The notes: generated from the letters alone by a model not told the origin. A stretch of 64,000 nt of DNA from UBA1369 sp964571725 (GCA_964571725.1 CAZNDB010000003.1:1-64000); one strand, 5' to 3'. Positions 1 through 8,031 are shown, counted from the stretch's first letter. Numbers and translations are program-made.

Positions 1-24
1 GGATTAAAGTAAAACATGCACATC

Positions 25-126
25 ACATAACACGGCATATCTGGTTACGGCTTTTATACAAAAGCCTCCACCCATATTTGCCTCCGCTACGCTACGGCAA
101 ACATCAGATATGCCGAAACGTTATAT
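25..126 (+). other. attC-like site A
   Basis: The left box ACATAAC at 25-31 and the right box GTTATAT at 120-126 bound the site. The arms GGCATATCTG (34-43) and CAGATATGCC (105-114) are perfectly complementary over 10 bp. The loop between them contains further short inverted segments. The site would terminate a cassette whose gene lies left of the window and marks the start of the histidine phosphatase cassette. Confidence 0.8.
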
Positions 127-147
127 AAAATCAAGAAAAGACAAATT

Positions 148-693
148 ATGTCTGTTAAAATTACATATTTCGTTCATGGAACCACAATAGATAATGGAAA
201 TCTTATCTCTTCAGGATGGGCAGATTCAGAACTTTCAAAATTAGGTATTCAACAAGCAATTGATCTTACAGTTAAAGTGGTTAATAAACACTTTGATGTT
301 GTATTTTGTTCTGATCTTAAACGAGCATTTGATAGCGCAAAATTAACGTTTGATAAAACAATTGAAATTATTCCAGATAAAAGACTCCGAGAATGTAACT
401 ACGGGGATTTTAATGCCCATCCTTCAGAGATTGTTGAACCCATGCAAGAAAAAAACATTGTTAATAAATTTCCAAATGGGGAAAGCTATGAAGACGTTAT
501 GGTAAGAATCCAAGACTTCTTGACGTATCTTAAACAAAATTATGATGGTAAGCATGTTGCTATAGTGGCTCATAAAGCGCCTCAATTGGCATTGGACGTG
601 ATTTTAAATCATAAAAATTGGGATCAGGCTTTTAAAGAGGATTGGAGAAAAACGAAGTCTTGGAAACCGGGTTGGGACTATGTCCTTGCATGA
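148..693 (+). CDS. Histidine phosphatase superfamily protein (phosphoglycerate mutase-like)
   Basis: This 181-aa protein has the layout of the branch 1 histidine phosphatases. The catalytic histidine is in an N-terminal FVHGTT motif, followed by SDLKRA, then LRECNYGDF, NGESYED and a late VAIVAHKAP containing the second histidine. The family transfers phosphate from small substrates through a phosphohistidine. The first motif is normally RHG, and here the arginine is replaced by valine, so activity or substrate may differ. It is the only gene of its cassette, between attC sites A and B, and ends with TGA. The substrate cannot be predicted from the sequence. Confidence 0.85.
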   Translation: MSVKITYFVHGTTIDNGNLISSGWADSELSKLGIQQAIDLTVKVVNKHFDVVFCSDLKRAFDSAKLTFDKTIEIIPDKRLRECNYGDFNAHPSEIVEPMQEKNIVNKFPNGESYEDVMVRIQDFLTYLKQNYDGKHVAIVAHKAPQLALDVILNHKNWDQAFKEDWRKTKSWKPGWDYVLA

Positions 694-710
694 TGTCTTT
701 TCTTGACTTT

Positions 711-840
711 ACATAACAGCACCACAGGCGGTTCGCGTGCGCGCTCACCCAAATTTGTAGGGCTCACTTTCGGCAAGTGTTAAAATATTGTACACTTGCC
801 TCGTTCGCCTTCAAACTTCGCCTGGCTGCGGGCGTTAAAT
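711..840 (+). other. attC-like site B
   Basis: Left box ACATAAC at 711-717 and right box GTTAAAT at 834-840. The arms include CAGGCG (725-730) pairing with CGCCTG (819-824). The loop contains a second hairpin, GGCAAGTGT at 772-780 pairing with ACACTTGCC at 792-800, which belongs to a loop family shared by sites D, H, J and M. Confidence 0.85.
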
Positions 841-865
841 GAAATGCTCGCCTTCAATTTTCTCT

Positions 866-1669
866 ATGAACAAGACATACATAAGTCTAAATTTAGATTC
901 TCAATCAAAGCAAATTTTTATGATCTCCTATACAAAAGACGGAGGTTTCTTCATAAAAGATTTAATGAGACTAAATGCTCAGGGCAAAAAATGCCTCATA
1001 TTTAAATTTGCCACTGACACCGATAATCATGGTGTAAGAACTGTTGATCCAAGCTACAGAGCATTTACATCGGGTGAAGCCAAATTAACCCATCACTTTG
1101 ACGGGAGAGCACACATTTCTGGCGAAGGCGTTGTGTCAGGTTACAATGACGATGGAACACCTAAAGGAGCTGGGATAAAATCCTTTCCACTCACTTCAAA
1201 CAACGACGGGGGCCCGGTCTTCAGTCTTCTGGCGTGGGGTTGCGAAAAAAGTTGCCGTGATTCAAAAGTAAATGACATACTTCTTACTCCAGATTCAAGA
1301 CACATTCATAGCGCCCACGCCAATAAAGACTTAAATGGCTATATTGTGAAAGGATTTTATATCCTTAAAAGCTGTATTACGCCCAACAATCCAATTCCTC
1401 CAAAAGTGATATATCACAGTCCCATCGAAGGAAACATTGAAGTTACAATAGTACCTTCACCCGATAATGTTCCTGGGGTCATTGGATTGTTAGCAACGCC
1501 TTCAAACCATGGTTTTAAGGATGAATTTGGCTTCACCCTTAGCGGTGCACCAGGGCAAATTTATGATAAGCACTTTTGTGATTGCTTGAGTATCATTTAT
1601 CCATTTCAAGAATCACCCAAAGATCATAAAAATTTAGATTATAATGAAGAAAGCTCGCACATCACTTAA
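866..1669 (+). CDS. Cassette-borne hypothetical protein
   Basis: I do not recognise this protein, which is 267 aa from the ATG at 866. An in-frame ATG at 839 lies inside the attC right box, so the start at 866 is preferred. The sequence is soluble-looking, with no signal peptide or membrane segment. It is rich in Gly, Asp and His, with scattered cysteines such as the CEKSC motif in the middle and CDC near the C terminus. Its TAA stop overlaps the left box of the next attC. The compact C-terminal half has HGF and FTLSGAPGQIYD segments but no catalytic motif I can name. Confidence 0.6.
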   Translation: MNKTYISLNLDSQSKQIFMISYTKDGGFFIKDLMRLNAQGKKCLIFKFATDTDNHGVRTVDPSYRAFTSGEAKLTHHFDGRAHISGEGVVSGYNDDGTPKGAGIKSFPLTSNNDGGPVFSLLAWGCEKSCRDSKVNDILLTPDSRHIHSAHANKDLNGYIVKGFYILKSCITPNNPIPPKVIYHSPIEGNIEVTIVPSPDNVPGVIGLLATPSNHGFKDEFGFTLSGAPGQIYDKHFCDCLSIIYPFQESPKDHKNLDYNEESSHIT

Positions 1670-1986
1670 CACGGCATAGCCGGATCGCTCACCTTACAAA
1701 TTAACCAAATAATATGAAATCACTAAACATCACACTACTTGTAATAAACATCGCTCTAATAATTTTTGGAACAGTTTTCTACTTTAAACAGTGGCAACCA
1801 ACAGAAAAAAGAATTAATTGCCTTCAAACAAGCATAGTTGCAGATAATCCAGAAAACCTGTTCAAAAATTTTAGAGCTTGCATGGAATCAGACTTTTAAG
1901 GTTCTCTCACTCAAATTTGGCAGTGGTGGGTCGCTTCGCTCCCAATTATACCACCGCCAAACTTCGGCTATGCCTGAACGTTACAC
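1664..1986 (+). other. attC-like site C, split by an insertion
   Basis: The left box ACTTAAC (1664-1670) and left arm GGCATAGCCG (1673-1682) are intact. The exactly complementary right arm CGGCTATGCC (1965-1974) and right box GTTACAC (1980-1986) lie about 290 bp away. The usual loop start, a CTCAC followed by CAAATTTG, is interrupted: CTCAC occurs at 1688-1692 and again at 1906-1910. The 213 bp between these copies contain the 61-aa ORF at 1714-1899. The simplest reading is one attC split by inserted DNA. A fusion of two cassette ends is the alternative. Confidence 0.65.
1714..1899 (+). CDS. Small single-pass membrane protein inside a split attC
   Basis: A 61-aa protein with an N-terminal hydrophobic segment, roughly residues 6-25 (LLVINIALIIFGTVFYF), followed by a polar tail with two cysteines. 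It resembles the short membrane peptides often seen in integron cassettes and CPR genomes, but no family is recognised. Its position between the two arms of attC site C means it may have arrived as an insertion rather than as a normal cassette. Confidence 0.45.
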   Translation: MKSLNITLLVINIALIIFGTVFYFKQWQPTEKRINCLQTSIVADNPENLFKNFRACMESDF

Positions 1987-2004
1987 GAAAAATTATTTTT
2001 ACTT

Positions 2005-2304
2005 ATGAAAAAAACAATTAATAAAGAAATAAAATTTATCTTAATTTCTTTCCTTGTTTTCGTAGGTATAAATGTGGTCGACGTGCTTTACAATTTCTTT
2101 TACTTAACTCCCGACCTAGGAAAGGGCAATCAAACTTCAAATATTCTTACGTGTACCAGCTGGCACGGGTCGTTTGGTTGCGATATAAGCACATTTTTAA
2201 ATCAATGGATTTTTCTTAAAGTTTTAATAGGTATTCCAATTTCTCTATTCATAACAGCAGTTCTTTTTATAATCATCGATCACTTCAAAAAAACCAAAAA
2301 ATAA
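2005..2304 (+). CDS. Small two-pass membrane protein, hypothetical
   Basis: A 99-aa protein with predicted helices near residues 10-33 and 70-92. They are joined by a loop containing two cysteines (LTCTSW and FGCDIS) that could form a disulfide outside the membrane. The C terminus is lysine-rich and likely cytoplasmic. It is the only gene of its cassette, following the right arm of site C and preceding site D. Function is unknown. Confidence 0.55.
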   Translation: MKKTINKEIKFILISFLVFVGINVVDVLYNFFYLTPDLGKGNQTSNILTCTSWHGSFGCDISTFLNQWIFLKVLIGIPISLFITAVLFIIIDHFKKTKK

Positions 2305-2310
2305 TTCTTC

Positions 2311-2458
2311 GTGTAACAGCGCAAGTGCGGTTCCGCTCCCCTTCGCTAAGCTCAGGGTCGCTCCACCCAACTTTGGCTCCTCTCTTTCAGCAAATATGTA
2401 AATATTGTACACTTGCTGCGTTCGGCGCCAATGTTCGCACGTTGCGCCGCCGTTAGGC
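2311..2458 (+). other. attC-like site D
   Basis: Left box GTGTAAC (2311-2317) and right box GTTAGGC (2452-2458, an exact GTTRRRY match). The left arm GCGCAAGTGCG (2319-2329) pairs with CGCACGTTGCGC (2436-2447), leaving one extrahelical base, a hallmark of folded attC. The loop carries the shared element with TGTAAATATTGTACAC-like sequence at about 2383-2425. Confidence 0.88.
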
Positions 2459-2498
2459 GAAATTGAGAAAACTTTTTATATTGTTATTCACGTTTATC

Positions 2499-3536
2499 AT
2501 GAAATTCATTAAACCAGAGAAATTAAAGAAAGGCGACACTGTAGGTATTGTATCTACTTCTTGGGGTGGCCCTTCTGTATTTCCTCATATTTACGAATCT
2601 GGATTGTTAGCACTAGAAAAACTTGGAATCAAAATAAAGGAGTTTCCAAGTGCTAGAAAAGATGCTGATTTTATTTATAACAATCCAGAGTTTAGGGCAA
2701 AAGATATAAATGATGCTTTTGCAGATTCAGAAGTAAAAGCGATAATTGCAAGTATTGGAGGTGATGATTCTGTTAGAATTTTGCCATATTTGGATACGAA
2801 AAAAATATTGGAAAATCCAAAAATCTTAATGGGATATTCAGACACAAGCACTTTGACAACCTACCTCAATCAATTAGGATTAGTAACTTTCAATAGTCCT
2901 TCGATAATGGCTGGCTTTTCTCAATGGAATTCTTTGGAAAGTAAATTTCAAAAACATATTTCAGATTTCTTATTTGGGAATATCGAAGAAACGATTTATC
3001 CAAACTTTGATTTTTATGCAAATGGTTATCCAGATTGGAGCGATAAAAATAATGTAGGAAAGATAAAGGAAACTTTCAAAAATGACGGTTGTCATTGGTT
3101 GCAAGGAAAGTTAGCTGTATCAGGAAAACTTTACGGAGGATGTATCGAGGTTTTGGAATTTATGAAATCAACAGATTTTTGGCCAAAGAGTGGTTTTTGG
3201 AATGGTAAATTGTTTTTTCTTGAAACTTCTGAATGCAAACCATCAATTGACCAAGTAAAATGGATGTTAAGAAATTATGGAATACAAGGAATTTTTGATA
3301 AAATTTCCGCTTTAATGATTGGAAGAGCAAGAGACTATACAAACGAAGAAAAGAAAGAATTAGATGAAGCAATAGTTCAAATTGTGAAAGGAGAATTCAG
3401 AAATGATAAGCTATGTATAGTTTCAAATATGGATTTTGGGCATACAGATCCTCAATGGATATTGCCACTTGGAATAAAAGCGGAAGTAGATCCAATAAAA
3501 CAGACATTCAAGTTGTTAGAGTCGCCTTTCAAGTAA
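2499..3536 (+). CDS. S66 peptidase family protein (LD-carboxypeptidase / MccF-like)
   Basis: From the ATG at 2499 the protein is 345 aa; a TTG at 2463 would add 12 hydrophobic residues and is less likely. S66 enzymes are serine peptidases that cleave LD-peptide bonds in muropeptides or, in the MccF branch, inactivate microcin C. The likely nucleophile serine is in MGYSDTS, after the SIGGDD segment. The LFFLETSE segment and the late MDFGHTDPQW histidine fit the Ser-Glu-His triad of the family. It is the sole gene of a cassette between sites D and E. Peptidoglycan recycling versus antibiotic immunity cannot be told apart here. Confidence 0.85.
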   Translation: MKFIKPEKLKKGDTVGIVSTSWGGPSVFPHIYESGLLALEKLGIKIKEFPSARKDADFIYNNPEFRAKDINDAFADSEVKAIIASIGGDDSVRILPYLDTKKILENPKILMGYSDTSTLTTYLNQLGLVTFNSPSIMAGFSQWNSLESKFQKHISDFLFGNIEETIYPNFDFYANGYPDWSDKNNVGKIKETFKNDGCHWLQGKLAVSGKLYGGCIEVLEFMKSTDFWPKSGFWNGKLFFLETSECKPSIDQVKWMLRNYGIQGIFDKISALMIGRARDYTNEEKKELDEAIVQIVKGEFRNDKLCIVSNMDFGHTDPQWILPLGIKAEVDPIKQTFKLLESPFK

Positions 3537-3566
3537 AAGTTTTCTCAACTCAAGGGCTAAAGCCTA

Positions 3567-3634
3567 GCCTAACACGGGCTATCCAAAATTGCTCCCTTAA
3601 GTTCACAACTTCGGATCAGCCCGAAACGTTGTGT
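3567..3634 (+). other. attC-like site E (short)
   Basis: Left box GCCTAAC (3567-3573, an exact RYYYAAC match) and right box GTTGTGT (3628-3634). The left arm GGGCTATCC (3576-3584) pairs with GGATCAGCCC (3613-3622) with a single unpaired base. At 68 bp it is the shortest site in the array and most resembles compact attC sites of classical integrons. Confidence 0.88.
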
Positions 3635-3694
3635 GTAATTGGTTTCTCTGGCTAGTACAGAAAACAAAGTTTTATCTTATTAAAAGCAGGACTT

Positions 3695-4465
3695 ATGAAA
3701 AAACAAGAAAACTGGGAAATTGCTTTACAAAAATTTCTCAAAAAATGGGAAAACAAAAAAGAAGTAATTGGAGCTATTGTTTGTGGTAGTTATATTACTG
3801 GGAATCCGAGCAGTCATTCAGATATTGATATTCATATTCTTTTAGATGCAAAAACTTCTTGGAGAGAAAGAGGTAATGAAATTATTGATGGTATTTTGAT
3901 TGAATATTTTGCTAATCCAACAAAAAGACACCATCAATACTTGGAAGAAGATCTGAAATCAAGAAGAAAGATAAATGCTCATATGTTTTGCACTGGTAAA
4001 ATACTTTTTGATAAAACAGGTGAATTAAAAGAACTTGTTCAGTATTCAAAAAAATATTTGAAAAAGAAAAATCCGAAGCAAAACAAGATCCAAATTGAAA
4101 TAGCAAAATATCATATTTGGGATATGTGTGATAATTTAGAATAAGTTTTTGATTCAAAGTCGGAAGAATTCTTTTTTGTTTTCTATAATTGTTTGAATGA
4201 TTTATTCGAAACTTATGCGAAATTTTTGCAATTTGATTCAATGCCTATACATAAATTAAGACGTTTTCTAATAAATGAAAAAGACAAGAAAAAGTATCTT
4301 GTTAGCAATTTCCCAGATGAAGAATTTGTTAAAATGATTGTCTCAGCCATCAACCTAAAAGATAAATCAAAAATGATGAATGAATATAAAATAGCAACAA
4401 ATCATGTTCTTGAAAAAATGGGAGGATTTAATATTGATGGCTGGAAAATCAAAAGTCCTGCCTAA
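3695..4465 (+). pseudogene. Nucleotidyltransferase interrupted by an in-frame TAA
   Basis: One reading frame runs from the ATG at 3695 to the stop at 4465, broken only by TAA at 4142-4144. The N-terminal part has the polymerase-beta-type nucleotidyltransferase motif GSYITGNPSSHSDIDIHI, with the two catalytic aspartates. The part after the stop continues in the same frame as a helical, lysine-rich domain, as in family members of about 250 aa. The domain adds nucleotides to small molecules or proteins. The stop may be a recent inactivating mutation or a sequencing error, or the first 149 aa may work alone. An internal ATG at 4193 could start the second part. Confidence 0.75.
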
Positions 4466-4520
4466 TAATCACGACGCCAGAGAAACCAACTTCTCCGCTA
4501 TCGCTACGACCCTTCGGGAC

Positions 4521-4618
4521 ACACAACAGCTGATATCTGTTCGCTTCGCACATCCCGACCATATTGAATTAAATTTTAGCGGAATGGTCGGGACGTCAGA
4601 TATCAGCGAACGTTATAA
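4521..4618 (+). other. attC-like site F
   Basis: Left box ACACAAC (4521-4527) and right box GTTATAA (4612-4618). The arms GCTGATATCTG (4529-4539) and CAGATATCAGC (4597-4607) are perfectly complementary over 11 bp. The loop also contains an inner hairpin of CATCCCGACC-like sequence facing GGTCGGGA. The 55 bp between the pseudogene stop and this site contain no gene. Confidence 0.85.
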
Positions 4619-4694
4619 GAAATTTTTACCCCTTCGAGGTGGACAAAATAGCGCTTTGTGATATAATTAAGACGCATCTTAATCATCATACATT

Positions 4695-5039
4695 ATGTCT
4701 AATCAAGAAAGAATCCGAACACCTCAAGAAAATTTTGAACAAAGGGCTAGAATTCTTGTCGATTTAGTCAACCGACATCCTGGACTAGCCCCAAAGTTAA
4801 ATGAAATATTCGATCAATTGGATTTTATAATTCGTGGAAATCGTGAAGATATAGAAAAGCGCCTTTCAGCCGCTTCAATTCTACTTGAAAGTTTGCAATC
4901 CGATGGTGGCCCTAATACAGAAATACCTGAAACAGAAAAGGGCATTTCATTAGTTGATGAGGTTGTAAAAAAAATCCAAGACAGAGTTAAAAATACAAAA
5001 GCAAAAGGCTCACCTATTCCAGATTGGATGAAGGGGTAA
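4695..5039 (+). CDS. Cassette-borne hypothetical protein (helical)
   Basis: A 114-aa protein of unknown function, predicted mostly helical, with a charged profile and no membrane segment. A proline-rich linker (GPNTEIPETEKG) separates an N-terminal helical bundle of about 75 residues from a basic C-terminal helix ending in PIPDWMKG. It is the only gene of its cassette, between sites F and G. No family is recognised. Confidence 0.55.
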   Translation: MSNQERIRTPQENFEQRARILVDLVNRHPGLAPKLNEIFDQLDFIIRGNREDIEKRLSAASILLESLQSDGGPNTEIPETEKGISLVDEVVKKIQDRVKNTKAKGSPIPDWMKG

Positions 5040-5046
5040 AAACTTC

Positions 5047-5176
5047 TTATAACAGCGTCTATGCGGTTCGGCTATGGCCTCACCCAACTTTGGCTTGCTT
5101 GCTCCAGGCCGGTGAGAGAAAATTATACCAGCCCTACGCAAGCAACCCAAAGTTCGCATAGCCGCGGACGTTAAAT
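5047..5176 (+). other. attC-like site G
   Basis: Left box TTATAAC (5047-5053) and right box GTTAAAT (5170-5176). The outer arms CTATGCG and CGCATAG are complementary. The loop differs from the shared loop family and holds its own GCTTGCTTG-like and CAAGCAAC-like inverted segment around a TTATACC centre. Confidence 0.8.
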
Positions 5177-5205
5177 GAAAGCCATTCATAAAACACCCCC
5201 AAGAC

Positions 5206-6030
5206 ATGATAGAAAATCAAAATGAACTTATTAAAAATTTCCCAGATATCAAAAATCATAAATATCAAACGCCCAAATGGGTAGGATGGTTTACTTTAAT
5301 ATACTTACTGGGATCGATCCCTGCAGCGGCAATCCTTGCACATCTAATTTATAGCCTGAAAGTCTACACCCCGGTCGATTGGCAGTTGTTTCTCAATGAC
5401 CAGTATGGCTTGATCGTAATTCCACTTTTTTTCCCAATATTCGCACTGCTGATGGTTTTCTTTAACTATATCAACAGTAATTTTCTTCGTAAGGAATTAT
5501 TTACAGGGGAGACGGACTTTATCATTGCTTACCAAGATAACGTCAATCTTCAAACCGTTCTAAGAATAAGCGCTCAAAACATTCCACCTGCCACACAAAT
5601 CTTCATTTTCGCCTATAACAGGCAGACGGAAGCCAAATTGACAAAAAGATACTCGTCTGTATTCGAACGTGGTTATTGGAAAGAGACGCATGCAGCCTCT
5701 CAAGAGGCAAAAGCCCAAGGAGTAAATCTGGATTTTGATCAATATCCAATGATGAATATAGAAAAAAGCGAGAAACATACTGTAGGAAATGTGAATCATT
5801 TAGAAACCATCGAATTGCCAACTACCACAAAACAAGTTGAATTACAGTCATATCTACCAAATTCACTGAGCCTTAAAAAGGTTCCCATACCGCTTTTACT
5901 GCCAAGTTATGATGGACATTTGCTCACTGAAATTGGAATCAGGGTAACTGTTCATAACAAAAACGAATATACAGCTTCATTTGATGTTTTCCTCAACCCA
6001 ATGGAAACAGCTTTTGCTGTAGAAATCTGA
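5206..6030 (+). CDS. Two-pass membrane protein, hypothetical
   Basis: A 274-aa protein with two hydrophobic segments, about residues 26-49 and 66-90, followed by a long soluble C-terminal domain of about 180 residues. No enzymatic motif is recognised. The C-terminal domain has alternating hydrophobic patterning typical of beta-rich folds. It sits alone in its cassette between sites G and H, and its TGA stop at 6028-6030 is followed closely by the attC. Confidence 0.55.
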   Translation: MIENQNELIKNFPDIKNHKYQTPKWVGWFTLIYLLGSIPAAAILAHLIYSLKVYTPVDWQLFLNDQYGLIVIPLFFPIFALLMVFFNYINSNFLRKELFTGETDFIIAYQDNVNLQTVLRISAQNIPPATQIFIFAYNRQTEAKLTKRYSSVFERGYWKETHAASQEAKAQGVNLDFDQYPMMNIEKSEKHTVGNVNHLETIELPTTTKQVELQSYLPNSLSLKKVPIPLLLPSYDGHLLTEIGIRVTVHNKNEYTASFDVFLNPMETAFAVEI

Positions 6031-6051
6031 TAAGAATGAGGGCTGGCCTTC

Positions 6052-6199
6052 ATTTAACAGTGCAAGTGCGTTTTCGCTCCCCTTCGCCAAGCCCAGTGTC
6101 GCTCCACCCAACTTTGGCTCCTCTCTTCCGGCAAGTGTGTAAATATTGTACACTTGCTTCGTTCGCAGCAAATGTTCGCACGTTGCGCGGACGTTAAAT
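6052..6199 (+). other. attC-like site H
   Basis: Left box ATTTAAC (6052-6058) and right box GTTAAAT (6193-6199) both match the RYYYAAC and GTTRRRY consensus. The arm GTGCAAGTGCG pairs with CGCACGTTGCGC, leaving one extrahelical base. The shared loop element is present at about 6124-6166. Confidence 0.88.
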
Positions 6200-6217
6200 G
6201 CAATAAATTTGAATCTT

Positions 6218-6976
6218 ATGAAAACGGAACTCGAACAGCATGTCATATCGGAGTTTTCCCAGGATAAAACCCAGGAAGAATACATTAAAAAAGCGGAGGA
6301 AGGCTTTTGGGATTCAGAACAATATTTTATTAAAAAATACTTTGTAAATAAAAATGCCACATTGCTGGATATTGGCTGTGGCACTGGAAGAACAACATTC
6401 CCGCTTAGCCGGATGGGGTTTAAGGTAATAGGGGTAGATCTTGTGCCCGCAATGATCGCAAACGCAAAAAAAGTTGCTGATAAATTAAAGTTGAAAGTCG
6501 ATTTTAGAGTGGGCGATGCGACTAATCTTGATTTTAAGGATAGTACTTTTGACTATGCTTTGTTCTCAAACCAGGGCTGGACACAGATTCCCGGGAAGGA
6601 AAAACGGCTCCAGGCGCTGAAAGAAATATTAAGAATATTGAAAAAAGATGGCATTTTTATTTTTACTGCTCACCCCAGAGTTTTTCCAAGAGCATTTAAA
6701 TTATTGTGGATAAAACAGTGGATTAAGCTTTTTATCCTAAAACCTCTTGGATTTAAGGTGCTTGAGCAGGATTTTGGGGATCGGTTTTTTGATAGAGGAA
6801 CCATTGGAAGCAAAATTCAATTCAATAAGCAGTATATCCACATCCCAAAAGCCAAAGAAGTGACAGAAGAGATAAAAAAAGCTGGCTTTACAATTGTTGA
6901 AGTAAATGGAGAAAAGCAGATTTCAAGCGCGGACATCAGAAAATACCCTCCAGTCTTTTTCATTTGTAAAAAATAA
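6218..6976 (+). CDS. Class I SAM-dependent methyltransferase
   Basis: From the ATG at 6218 the protein is 252 aa. An upstream in-frame start at 6146 lies within the attC and is rejected. The Rossmann-type SAM-binding motif LLDIGCGTGR is near residue 49, followed by VIGVDL with the acidic residue that contacts SAM, then VGDATNLDF and the FDYALFSNQGW strand of motif IV. This matches the Methyltransf_11/25 group, which methylate small molecules. The substrate is unknown. It is the sole gene between attC sites H and I. Confidence 0.85.
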   Translation: MKTELEQHVISEFSQDKTQEEYIKKAEEGFWDSEQYFIKKYFVNKNATLLDIGCGTGRTTFPLSRMGFKVIGVDLVPAMIANAKKVADKLKLKVDFRVGDATNLDFKDSTFDYALFSNQGWTQIPGKEKRLQALKEILRILKKDGIFIFTAHPRVFPRAFKLLWIKQWIKLFILKPLGFKVLEQDFGDRFFDRGTIGSKIQFNKQYIHIPKAKEVTEEIKKAGFTIVEVNGEKQISSADIRKYPPVFFICKK

Positions 6977-6989
6977 TCAAATTTACTGC

Positions 6990-7101
6990 ATTTAACAGCA
7001 CCCAAGCGGTTCGCTGCGGCTCACCCAAATTTTTTGCAGTTGTTGCGCTCCGCGCGTATTATACAACCGCAAAAAACTTCGCCTGGGTGCGGACGTTGTG
7101 C
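6990..7101 (+). other. attC-like site I
   Basis: Left box ATTTAAC (6990-6996) and right box GTTGTGC (7095-7101). The arm GCACCC (6998-7003) pairs with GGGTGC (7085-7090), extended by AAGCG with CGCCT. The loop contains TTGCAGTTGTTGCGC-like and ACAACCGCAA inverted segments. Confidence 0.85.
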
Positions 7102-7124
7102 GCTATGGCATTTTTTATTAAACC

Positions 7125-7153
7125 TTGACAAAACGCACCTTACTTGATTTAAT
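7125..7153 (+). promoter_or_regulatory. Cassette-borne sigma70-type promoter
   Basis: TTGACA at 7125-7130 and TTTAAT at 7148-7153 are separated by exactly 17 bp. They lie 29 bp upstream of the ATG at 7182 and after the attC right box, inside the mobile cassette. This would let the 77-aa gene be expressed at any position in the array. Confidence 0.6.
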
Positions 7154-7181
7154 TTAACCCTTTTATTATTTAAAGTTTGAT

Positions 7182-7415
7182 ATGGATAAACTAAAACAAT
7201 TAATAGGAAAAAAGGTACAAATTATAGAAACTGGTCATGTAAATAGAGATATTGAATTTCAAGGCGTACTTGATGATATACGAGAACAACTAATTCGTGT
7301 GGTTAATTGTATTCAGCAAGATTCATATGGCAGATTTAGTATAGAAGCAGGTACAATATGGTTTAATATGGCTGCTCAAACCTTTCGATCCTTAAAGGAA
7401 TTAGAAGAAAAATAG
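7182..7415 (+). CDS. Small hypothetical protein, beta-rich
   Basis: A 77-aa protein with alternating strands: IGKKVQIIETG, IEFQGVLDDI and LIRVVNCI. The layout of short strands around a turn resembles small SH3-like or Sm-like barrels, but this is only a visual impression. It has its own promoter-like sequence upstream and sits alone in the cassette between sites I and J. Function is unknown. Confidence 0.55.
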   Translation: MDKLKQLIGKKVQIIETGHVNRDIEFQGVLDDIREQLIRVVNCIQQDSYGRFSIEAGTIWFNMAAQTFRSLKELEEK

Positions 7416-7429
7416 CAAAATGCCACAGC

Positions 7430-7557
7430 ATACAACAGCACCCAAGGCGGTTCGCTGCGGCTCACCCAAATTTGCAGTGCTCACTTTCGGCAAGTGTTAA
7501 AATATTGTACACTTGCCTCGTTCGCCTGCAAACTTCGCCTGGCTGCGGGCGTTAAGT
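7430..7557 (+). other. attC-like site J
   Basis: Left box ATACAAC (7430-7436) and right box GTTAAGT (7551-7557). The site is close to site B over most of its length, including the AACAGCACC left arm, the CTGGCTGCGGGCGTTAA right arm and the shared inner hairpin with TTAAAATATTGTACAC. The similarity to B suggests the two cassettes acquired their sites from a common source. Confidence 0.87.
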
Positions 7558-7593
7558 GAAATAAATTAAGTCCCGCGTTAATTTAAAATAATT

Positions 7594-8001
7594 ATGGATA
7601 ATTGTATCTTCTGCCAAATTGTACGCGGTGAAAAGGAGGTAAAAGTAATATTTGAAAATGAAAACGTTCTCTGTTTCTTGCCAAAAGAAATCGAAGTTTA
7701 TGGTCACACCTTGATAGCAACGAAACAACACCATCAAGATCTATATGATATTCCCCAGGATCTTCTGTGCAAACTAACTCAGGTCATTCAACTCCTTGCA
7801 AAAGAGTATAAAACTAAAATTAATGCAACAGGTATGAATGTATTCCATGCAAGCGGACAGGATGGACAACAGTCCGTCCCGCATTTTCATCTTCATCTGT
7901 TTCCACGGTTCAAAGATGATGGTTTGGACACATGGCCCCAGTTGACCAAAAAAGAGTACAATGCTGAAGAAATTTGGAATAAACTTAAAATGACGGACTA
8001 A
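7594..8001 (+). CDS. HIT family hydrolase
   Basis: A 135-aa protein with the histidine triad HFHLHLFPR near residue 92-100, the catalytic motif of HIT nucleotide hydrolases and transferases. An N-terminal CIFC is the first half of a zinc site found in Hint-type members. Such enzymes cleave phosphoramidates or dinucleoside polyphosphates and are generally regarded as house-cleaning enzymes. It is the first gene of an apparent two-gene cassette, with the nucleotidyltransferase 30 bp downstream and no attC in between. Confidence 0.9.
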   Translation: MDNCIFCQIVRGEKEVKVIFENENVLCFLPKEIEVYGHTLIATKQHHQDLYDIPQDLLCKLTQVIQLLAKEYKTKINATGMNVFHASGQDGQQSVPHFHLHLFPRFKDDGLDTWPQLTKKEYNAEEIWNKLKMTD

Positions 8002-8031
8002 ATTTATAAATCGGTAATTTTTTTAAATACA

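Noticed and set aside
772..800. Inner attC hairpin as a rho-independent terminator
   Set aside because: There is no T-tract after the stem and the element recurs only inside attC sites, so recombination-site structure explains it better.
3413..3655. 80-aa ORF overlapping the end of the S66 gene and attC site E
   Set aside because: It is an out-of-frame shadow of the S66 gene reading through the attC.
4142..4144. Recoding of TAA as a sense codon
   Set aside because: TAA serves as a normal terminator for many genes here, including neighbours in the same array.
6146..6217. Longer N terminus for the methyltransferase
   Set aside because: The extra codons read through the loop and right arm of attC site H.
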